The notes under the pieces are model-generated. The model had not been told where the DNA came from. It did no database searches and saw nothing but the letters and a program-made list of their open reading frames with translations. From assembly GCA_040004225.1 (NCBI GenBank), contig JBDUBI010000131.1, positions 1-13,360 on the forward strand: DNA of 13,360 nucleotides. The letters run 5' to 3'. The position numbers and the translations under genes are program-made. This document shows positions 5,858 through 11,641 of the stretch, piece after piece (the stretch's first letter is position 1; every line of letters starts with the position of its first letter). The stretch comes from JALYUA01 sp040004225 (lineage in GTDB: Bacteria; Acidobacteriota; Thermoanaerobaculia; UBA5066; Gp7-AA6).

Positions 5858-7340
5858 GAACGTTCCCTGCCCGGTGCACGGGAGCAAGCGCGCGCACCGG
5901 GGATGCCATCGCTGCCGTCAGCCGATCTGCACTCTCTGCCAGGTCAAACTTCGCGGGCACCTTTACTGCTCGCCAAAGTGCGCCCGGGAAGCGGGCCGCG
6001 CGGAGATCGGAATCCGCCTGCGCCGGAAGCTCGGCCGCCCCGTCCCGCCGCGGCTGGCCGTTCTGGCGGTCCTGCTGGCCTGCTCGGCGCCCGCCCTTCT
6101 CGCCCTTCGCACGGTGGCCGAGCTCGACCGGTTGAACAGCCCATCCCGGCTCTCACCCTTCCGGCGTCCGCCCCTCGCGAGGATCGAGAGGGTGACCACC
6201 GAGCGCGAGGGCGCCCGGATCGAGGGCACCGCCCCGGCAGGCTCGGCCGTCTTTCTCTTCTCGGGCGGGCAGTTCAGCGCGACGACCGTCGCGGGAGACG
6301 GCCGATTCCGCTTCGACCACGTCCTGGCGCCGGGTCCCTATCGAATCGGGGCGCTCCCCCTGGCGGCGCCTCCCGCCGAGGAGGTTCGTCCCGCCGCGCC
6401 GCCGGCCTCAGCCTTCCTCTCGCCGCCCGCACCTGTTTCCGCCTCGAGCCGCCTCGCGGAGCCTCCGATGGTCCCTGCGCGGCCGCCCGATCCCGCTTTT
6501 ACCGCCGCTTCCCGGCCCTCCGATCGGGCCGCCGCCCATGCCCCCCTGCCCCTGCCCCCGGCACCGCTGGCGCGCGCGGAGGGCCGGCTTCCTTCGGTTC
6601 CCGATCTTTCGCGGGGCCCGCGCGATCGGCGAGAGGTCTTAGTCTCGTTCGACGCGGGCTCGTCGGACCGCGGCGCGGGTGAGATCTTAGACGCCCTGCG
6701 GACGCACGGAATTCACACCACGATCTTCCTGACGGGCGAGTTCATCCGGCGGTATCCCGACACGGTGCGGCGGATCGTCGCCGACGGCCACGAGGTCGGG
6801 AACCATACGGAGACCCATCCGCACTTGACCACGTATGCGACGGACGGCAGGCAGGCAACAAAGCCCGGCGTCGATCGCGCCTTCCTGACGGGCGAGCTCT
6901 CGCGGACAGACCGGCTCTTCCGTGAGGCGACCGGCCGGGGCATGGACCCTTTCTGGAGGGCGCCGTTCGGCGAGCAGAACGAGGAGGTCCGCCGATGGGC
7001 CGCGGAAGCCGGCTACTGGCACGTGGGCTGGACCGGCGGACGGGCGGGTCTCGACGGCCTGGACTGGATTTCGAGTCCGCGGTCGCGCGGCTACCGCAGT
7101 TCGCGTCGCGTGGTGGAGACGCTGGTCGAGCGGGCGGAAAACGGAGGGATCGTCCTGCTGCATCTCGGAAGCGACCGGGACGACCCGGTCGCGCCGAGGG
7201 TCCCGCTCCTCCTGGAAGGTTTGTCGGCGCGGGGGTTCCGCTTCGCGCGCGCCTCGGAATTTCTGGCACGCGAGGGGCTGACGGAAGAACGGCTCGCCGC
7301 GCTTCGACCTCCTCGCGCCGAGAAAGCCCCGGCTCGTTGA
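5856..7340 (+). CDS. Membrane-anchored polysaccharide deacetylase with N-terminal B-box zinc finger
   Basis: A 494-residue modular protein. Residues 5-42 carry metal ligands in B-box spacing: Cys5, His8, Cys17, Cys20, Cys25, Cys28, His35, Cys38, Cys42. A basic stretch and one membrane segment follow (about 67-84), which by the positive-inside rule puts the zinc finger in the cytoplasm. Then come an Ig-like or carboxypeptidase-regulatory beta domain (about 107-165), a Pro/Ala-rich linker (to about 255) and a NodB deacetylase domain to about 475. NodB motifs: SFDAG with Asp266, NHTETH with His317 and His321, RAPFG with Arg368, and LLHLG with His436. It probably removes acetyl groups from an envelope glycan; the substrate is unknown. 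The usual second Asp of the first motif is Ala267. The ATG start is required to keep Cys5. The stop overlaps the next gene's TTG. Confidence 0.88.
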   Translation: MNVPCPVHGSKRAHRGCHRCRQPICTLCQVKLRGHLYCSPKCAREAGRAEIGIRLRRKLGRPVPPRLAVLAVLLACSAPALLALRTVAELDRLNSPSRLSPFRRPPLARIERVTTEREGARIEGTAPAGSAVFLFSGGQFSATTVAGDGRFRFDHVLAPGPYRIGALPLAAPPAEEVRPAAPPASAFLSPPAPVSASSRLAEPPMVPARPPDPAFTAASRPSDRAAAHAPLPLPPAPLARAEGRLPSVPDLSRGPRDRREVLVSFDAGSSDRGAGEILDALRTHGIHTTIFLTGEFIRRYPDTVRRIVADGHEVGNHTETHPHLTTYATDGRQATKPGVDRAFLTGELSRTDRLFREATGRGMDPFWRAPFGEQNEEVRRWAAEAGYWHVGWTGGRAGLDGLDWISSPRSRGYRSSRRVVETLVERAENGGIVLLHLGSDRDDPVAPRVPLLLEGLSARGFRFARASEFLAREGLTEERLAALRPPRAEKAPAR

Positions 7341-8740
7341 CTTTTCCCCTCGGCACCGACGGATGGCGCGGTGTGATCGCCGAGGGCTGCACGTTCGCGG
7401 CCATCGAGCGTCTTTCCTCGGCGATGGCGGAGGTCTATCGCTCGCTTCCGGAGGGAGACACCCGGACGATCGTCGTCGGCCACGACACCCGCTTCTTTTC
7501 CCCCGAGTTTGCCCGCCGCGCCGCGGACACTCTCGCCCGCGGTGGTATCGACGTCCTTCTGACGGACAGCCCCATCCCGACGCCGGCCGTGTCGGACCAC
7601 GTGCGCCGGCTGGGGCTGGCCGGAGGAATCGCCATCACCGCAAGCCACAACCCGGGCGAGTACAACGGCTTCAAGATCAAGTCGCATTTCGGAGGCAGCG
7701 CCCCGCCGGAGCTTTACGACGAGGTCGCCCGCGCGGCCTCGCGAGCGCCGGTTTCTTCGAAACGGACGGGGACCGTGCGTGTTCAGGACCTCCTCGGGCC
7801 CTATCGCGATCGGATCCAGTCTCGCGTGGACCTCGACGCGATGCGGGGCGCGGGTCTGTCGGTCCTCGCGGATTCCATGCACGGCGCGGCGGGCTCTCTC
7901 GTCGCCGACATCCTGTCGGGAGGAAAGACGCGGGTCGTGCCGTTCCGGGCGGACCGGGATCCGCTCTTCGGGGGAGTTCACCCGGAGCCGATCGCGGCGA
8001 ACCTCCACGCGGCGTCCGAAAAGGTCCGGCACGAGAGCCTCGACCTCGCGGTCGCCCAGGACGGGGACTCCGACCGGCTGGGCGTGCTCGACGGACGCGG
8101 CCTCTTCGTATCGCCGCACAAAATCCTGGCGCTCCTCCTCTTGCATGCTTATCGACGCCGCGGGCTGACCGGAGGGATCGCGAAGACGTTCTCGACGTCC
8201 CTTCTCATCGACCGGGTGGCCGCCTCCCTGCAGGTCCCTCTCCTGGAGACCCCGATCGGGTTCAAGTACCTCGCGGACCTGATGAATCGCGGAGACGCTC
8301 AGGCGGGCGGGGAGGAAAGCGGCGGTTACGCATTTTCCTTCCACCTCCCGGAACGCGACGGGGTCTTGAACGCCCTGCTGCTGATCGAGAGCCTCGCCCT
8401 TTCCGGACGGAATCTGGACGGAGCGCTCGAAGATCTCGCGGCGGAATTCGGCGAGTTCGCATACGGCCGCGTGGACGTCTCCCTCCCCGTCGATGTGATC
8501 GCGGGGTTCCTGGCGGCGGTGCGTCGAGAGCCGCCGGACGACGTCGCTGGAGAGGCCGTGACGGGGGTCAGCGATCTCGACGGCGTCAAGTATGTGTTTG
8601 GCGGAAGAGGGTGGCTCCTTCACCGACTCTCGGGCACCGAACCGATGGTGCGCCTCTACTGCGAACACGAGGACCAGGTCTCCGTGGACCGCATCCTCGA
8701 AGCCGCGCGGAGGCGTCTGGAGGGCTTCGCGGGCTCGTGA
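7337..8740 (+). CDS. Phosphoglucomutase/phosphomannomutase (alpha-D-phosphohexomutase) family protein
   Basis: A 467-residue mutase that moves phosphate between C1 and C6 of a hexose phosphate through a phosphoserine. All four family landmarks are present: TASHNP with catalytic Ser103; the magnesium loop DGDSDR with Asp242, Asp244 and Asp246; the sugar-recognition EESGG at 326-330; and the phosphate-binding SGTEP at 432-436. The N-terminal GTDGWRG places it with phosphogluco/phosphomannomutases rather than GlmM, which has GTDGIRG. The TTG start overlaps the upstream TGA as TTGA; no other start lies just before GTDGWRG, and there is no strong Shine-Dalgarno, so translational coupling is likely. 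Pairing with a polysaccharide deacetylase suggests supply of activated sugar for an envelope or exported glycan, which is inference. Confidence 0.93.
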   Translation: MTFPLGTDGWRGVIAEGCTFAAIERLSSAMAEVYRSLPEGDTRTIVVGHDTRFFSPEFARRAADTLARGGIDVLLTDSPIPTPAVSDHVRRLGLAGGIAITASHNPGEYNGFKIKSHFGGSAPPELYDEVARAASRAPVSSKRTGTVRVQDLLGPYRDRIQSRVDLDAMRGAGLSVLADSMHGAAGSLVADILSGGKTRVVPFRADRDPLFGGVHPEPIAANLHAASEKVRHESLDLAVAQDGDSDRLGVLDGRGLFVSPHKILALLLLHAYRRRGLTGGIAKTFSTSLLIDRVAASLQVPLLETPIGFKYLADLMNRGDAQAGGEESGGYAFSFHLPERDGVLNALLLIESLALSGRNLDGALEDLAAEFGEFAYGRVDVSLPVDVIAGFLAAVRREPPDDVAGEAVTGVSDLDGVKYVFGGRGWLLHRLSGTEPMVRLYCEHEDQVSVDRILEAARRRLEGFAGS

Positions 8741-8763
8741 CGGGCAGAGCGAGACGCACGGTG

Positions 8764-8848
8764 AGCTCCCGTGTCCCTGCGCCCCTGCGCGGGGACCTGA
8801 AAGCAGGCGGTACGGCCGCATCGGACGGCGGCCTGCCGCCTGGATCCG
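8764..8848. repeat. Tandem bi-hairpin repeat, copy 1
   Basis: An 85-base unit repeated 91 bases downstream with 4 mismatches. It contains two potential hairpins. Hairpin A (8773-8796) has arms GTCCCTGCGC and GCGCGGGGAC around CCCT. Hairpin B (8804-8842) is nested: outer arms CAGGCGG and CCGCCTG, inner arms GGCCGC and GCGGCC. It lies in the gap between the convergent stops of the phosphohexomutase and TPR-AIM24 genes. It resembles dispersed REP-like intergenic elements; whether it recurs in the genome is unknown. Confidence 0.9.
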
Positions 8849-8854
8849 GAGGCC

Positions 8855-8939
8855 AGCTCCCGTGTTTCTGCGCCCCTGCGCGCGGACTTGAAAGCAGGCG
8901 GTACGGCCGCATCGGACGGCGGCCTGCCGCCTGGATCCG
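8855..8939. repeat. Tandem bi-hairpin repeat, copy 2
   Basis: The second copy of the 85-base unit, separated from the first by 6 bases. Hairpin B (8895-8933) is identical to copy 1. Hairpin A (8864-8887) carries the few differences: two C-to-T changes still pair as G-U in RNA, while a G-to-C change opens one pair. It ends 28 bases from the stop of the minus-strand TPR-AIM24 gene, so it falls in that gene's 3' untranslated region as well as that of the phosphohexomutase. It may act in termination or mRNA stabilisation from either side. Confidence 0.9.
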
Positions 8940-8967
8940 CGCGGTGTGCGCGCTCCCCTCCGCTTTT

Positions 8968-10791
8968 TCAGGACCGGCGGTCGGCTTCGGGGGCGCGGGC
9001 GAGGTCCGATGCGCGGCGGCGGGGGCGCGGGGGTTCCGTCATGACCGTTCCGCGGCCTTCAAACCGGATCTTCGGCGCGCTGCCGATGTCCGGCATCATC
9101 ACCTCTTCGAGAAAGCGGTCCTCGAGTACCGACGGAACGAGCTCTCCCGTCCACGCGACCAGGTCGCGGGACGAGACGTTCAAGGGGAACTCAGGAGTGA
9201 CCTCGTGCGACAGCAGCGCCCCGCCGACGGAAAGGATCACGCTACCGCGCCCGAAGATCTTCAGAATGTCGACGCGGCGGTTCATGCGAAAATCGTGGAT
9301 CGGCTCGAGGCGGAACGAGAGGCCGTGGTCGAGGGCCAGGACACGGCTCCCTTCGAGGAAGAGCGCGTGGCCATTCATGTCGCGGCGGTACGCCTGCCGT
9401 CCCGGGTCGTTGACGAACAGGTACCCGCGCCCGTCTGCTCGGAGAATCTTTTCGAGCCGGGTGCCCCGAAAGGTCGACTCGGAAGAAAAGCGCATCTTGC
9501 CGCTGTACCAGACGACCGACCCCTTCCGCACGTAGACGACGCCGCGCGAGGCGATTTCGAGCCCGCCTTCGGGCCTCACGTGGAAAAGGGGGCGCGACTC
9601 GATTTCATCGTGCGACGGAGCCCCCGCGCCGGCGGCGGGAATCGCGGGTTCCGAACGCGACAACTCTTCCGCCGCGCGGCTTTTCTGCGCGGCCGCCGCC
9701 ACACGGGATTCGCGCGAAAGCGGACCCGTCAGCTCGCGGGCCGGCACCGGCGGGCGCCCGTCTGAGGGCCCTGCGACTTCGTCGGGGATTTCGGCTTCGA
9801 TCGCCTCGGCAACGAAGGGCTCCCGGAGACCGTCCGCCGACGACCGATCGTTGCCGAGAAACGCGGGCTCGTCGGGCAACTCGGCCTCCGGGAACGGCGC
9901 GAGAATCACCGGGGAAGCCTCGAGGCGGTCGGTCGTTTCCGGAGACGACGCGTCGGGCTCGGCCAGCCCCGTGGTCTCCCGATCCTCGGCCGGGCACCCT
10001 GCGAGATCTTCGACGCCCGGGCTCCCGGGAAGGGATTCGGACTCGTGCGCCCCGTCGGGCGGGGTTCGGGCGCCCGATGGGGCGGGAGCCCGCTCTTCGA
10101 GCTCCCTGCCAGACCCTGGCGCGGGCACGTCTCGTGAGAGCGGGAATTCGTCGCCTGCCTCCGCCTCTTTCGGACGCAGGCCGCTCGCCGGCGCGGTCGT
10201 GGCCGGGGACCGCGCGGGCCCGAGGGGCCCCGCGAGCTTCAGCGCAGAAGGAGAGGGAAGCGAACGCGAGACCGCGGGCGCGGACACGCGGGCCCCCGGT
10301 TCGCGCACGTTCCGCCTCAACGCTTCCTCGATTTCGACGACGACGCGCTTGGCCCCCGCGTATCGAAGGTGCTCGAGGGCGAGCCCGAGCTTTCCGCGCA
10401 TCCGGTAGAGCAGACCCAGGTAGAGGTGGCTGCGGACGTGATCCGGCTGGAGCTCGAGAGCGCGGCGCAGCTCCTGCTCGGCTTCGACGAGCACGCCGGC
10501 CTTGAACAGGATCAAGCCGAGGTTCGAGTGGAGGATCGCGGAAATCGGGTTGTTGTGGAGCAACGCGCGGCATGCCCGCGCCGCCTCATTGTAGTAGCCC
10601 CGCTTGAACTCGATGACGGAGAGGAGGTTCAAAACGTCTTCGTCGGCCGGCCGGGCGAGCGCGGCGAGGTCGAGCTCCTGCCGGGCGACGTCGTACCGTT
10701 CTTCCTGGAGGTGCTTCCGCGCGCGCGAGAGGTGAACCACGAAAACGCCCTGTTCCGCCGCGGTCACCTCGCCCGTTGTCGCTCGCGACAC
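8968..10791 (-). CDS. TPR and AIM24-domain fusion protein of unknown function
   Basis: A 607-residue protein in three parts. Residues about 15-150 are tetratricopeptide repeats, for example SNLGLILFKAGVLVEAEQEL and LYLGLLYRMRGKLGLALEHL, a protein-interaction scaffold. Residues about 155-400 form a long Pro/Ala/Glu/Ser-rich segment, probably disordered. Residues about 402-580 match the AIM24 family (beta-rich, TRAP-like fold): KGSVVWYSGKMRF, a central GRGYLFVNDPG, FGRGSVILSVGG and DLVAWTGELVPSV are in family order. AIM24 takes its name from a yeast mitochondrial protein; bacterial members have no settled function. No signal peptide or membrane helix is seen, so it is probably cytoplasmic. The GTG start has GGAGG 4 bases upstream and lies 13 bases after the lytic transglycosylase stop, suggesting co-transcription. 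The domain call is good; the role is unknown. Confidence 0.85.
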   Translation of the reverse strand: MSRATTGEVTAAEQGVFVVHLSRARKHLQEERYDVARQELDLAALARPADEDVLNLLSVIEFKRGYYNEAARACRALLHNNPISAILHSNLGLILFKAGVLVEAEQELRRALELQPDHVRSHLYLGLLYRMRGKLGLALEHLRYAGAKRVVVEIEEALRRNVREPGARVSAPAVSRSLPSPSALKLAGPLGPARSPATTAPASGLRPKEAEAGDEFPLSRDVPAPGSGRELEERAPAPSGARTPPDGAHESESLPGSPGVEDLAGCPAEDRETTGLAEPDASSPETTDRLEASPVILAPFPEAELPDEPAFLGNDRSSADGLREPFVAEAIEAEIPDEVAGPSDGRPPVPARELTGPLSRESRVAAAAQKSRAAEELSRSEPAIPAAGAGAPSHDEIESRPLFHVRPEGGLEIASRGVVYVRKGSVVWYSGKMRFSSESTFRGTRLEKILRADGRGYLFVNDPGRQAYRRDMNGHALFLEGSRVLALDHGLSFRLEPIHDFRMNRRVDILKIFGRGSVILSVGGALLSHEVTPEFPLNVSSRDLVAWTGELVPSVLEDRFLEEVMMPDIGSAPKIRFEGRGTVMTEPPRPRRRASDLARAPEADRRS

Positions 10792-10804
10792 GCCGCCTCC
10801 GACT

Positions 10805-11503
10805 CTAACTGCGCAGGCCGGAGCGGGCCGAGAGCTCCGTGGTTATTACCGGGCGATTGCGGCGGTCCCGCGTCATCCGTACCGGTCTTCCCACCACCCT
10901 CCAGCTCTCGGTCGCGGGCCGGCCGAATCCGCCGCCCAGGGCGGCCTTGCCGTAATACGCGGTCAAGCCCTTGTTCACGTAGAGGCGGGTCTCGTTGAAA
11001 GGAGGAATGCCTCCGTACCGCGCTACAGCTCGCTCGCCGGCGTTGTAAGCGGCGAGCGACTTTTCGACGTTTCCGTTGTAGACGCCAAGCAGGTAGGCGA
11101 GGTGCCGGGCTCCTCCGGAGATGTTCTCGGCGGGATCAAAAGAATTCCGGACCCCGTACTGACCCGCGGTCTCCGGCATGAGCTGCATCAGGCCACGAGC
11201 GCCCTTCCGGGAAACCGCGGAGGGATTGAAGGCCGATTCGATCAGCATGACCGACTTGACCAGCTTCGGGTCCACGGCTGCCGCGCGGGCCGCGTGGTCG
11301 ATGAGCCCATCGTAGAGGGAGGGGATGCCGACACGCGCCGCCAGCCAGGCGTCGCTCCTGTGAATCGACTCGCGCGAGGAAAAGCCGACACCGTCGTTGT
11401 AGATGAAGCGCTTCCCCTCTTTGACGCCGACGCGCACAGTCGCCGAGGCGATGCCGGAAAGCGCGACGAGCGCCCCGAGCGCGGGGAGGATGCGACGTTT
11501 CAT
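10805..11503 (-). CDS. Secreted lytic transglycosylase, SLT domain
   Basis: A 232-residue protein with a Sec signal peptide (KRR, hydrophobic core, probable cleavage after Ala21) and a goose-lysozyme-like SLT domain at about 65-185. Catalytic Glu89 is in MLIESAFNPSAVS, followed by GARGLMQLMPETA and AAYNAGE (151-157), the three standard motifs. Such enzymes cleave the MurNAc-GlcNAc bond of peptidoglycan with formation of 1,6-anhydroMurNAc, in wall turnover or to make room for envelope machines. A short N-terminal segment (about 22-60) precedes the catalytic domain; KRFIYNDG within it resembles the start of small SLT proteins. There is no lipobox cysteine, so it is periplasmic or secreted rather than a lipoprotein. 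ATG start with AGGA about 5 bases upstream. It has its own candidate promoter and precedes the TPR-AIM24 gene by 13 bases. Confidence 0.93.
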   Translation of the reverse strand: MKRRILPALGALVALSGIASATVRVGVKEGKRFIYNDGVGFSSRESIHRSDAWLAARVGIPSLYDGLIDHAARAAAVDPKLVKSVMLIESAFNPSAVSRKGARGLMQLMPETAGQYGVRNSFDPAENISGGARHLAYLLGVYNGNVEKSLAAYNAGERAVARYGGIPPFNETRLYVNKGLTAYYGKAALGGGFGRPATESWRVVGRPVRMTRDRRNRPVITTELSARSGLRS

Positions 11504-11543
11504 CTGTTCCTGCCGTTTATTTGTTCAGATTTAGGAGCAGGAA

Positions 11544-11549
11544 ATTATA
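11544..11549 (-). promoter_or_regulatory. Consensus -10 box upstream of the lytic transglycosylase
   Basis: Reads TATAAT on the minus strand, in the most AT-rich stretch of the window, about 40 bases before the ATG at 11503, giving a leader of about 34 bases with AGGA near the start. A -35 box is not convincing; TCGGAC lies at 16-base spacing with 3 of 6 matches. The perfect 10-base palindrome CTTCCGGAAG (11555-11564) falls in the spacer and could be an operator. Confidence 0.5.
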
Positions 11550-11641
11550 ACGCCCTTCCGGAAGCGTCCGAGCGCGGGAGACGACTCCGACGGCATCCGA
11601 CCGGGCGGGGTGAGGCCGCTAACTTACTGAAATGGATACAC

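Noticed and set aside
6639..6689. Two TTA codons (6639-6641 and 6687-6689) near the start of the NodB domain as a bldA-like regulatory switch
   Set aside because: TTA codons also occur in other genes here, such as trmB at 4741 and alaS at the right edge, and nothing suggests a Streptomyces-type tRNA switch in this host.
8586..8912. Small minus-strand frame running through the tandem repeat, whose opening residues recur in the other copy
   Set aside because: The shared opening residues are only the translated repeat. The frame then runs antisense into the phosphohexomutase and has no supported ribosome site.
8764..8939. CRISPR array
   Set aside because: There are only two units of 85 bases separated by 6 bases, with no 25-40 base unique spacers and no cas genes nearby.
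7363..9765. An 800-codon plus-strand open frame
   Set aside because: It is out of frame over the phosphohexomutase and antisense to the TPR-AIM24 gene, Arg/Pro-rich throughout and without any recognisable domain. Long shadow frames are expected at this GC content.
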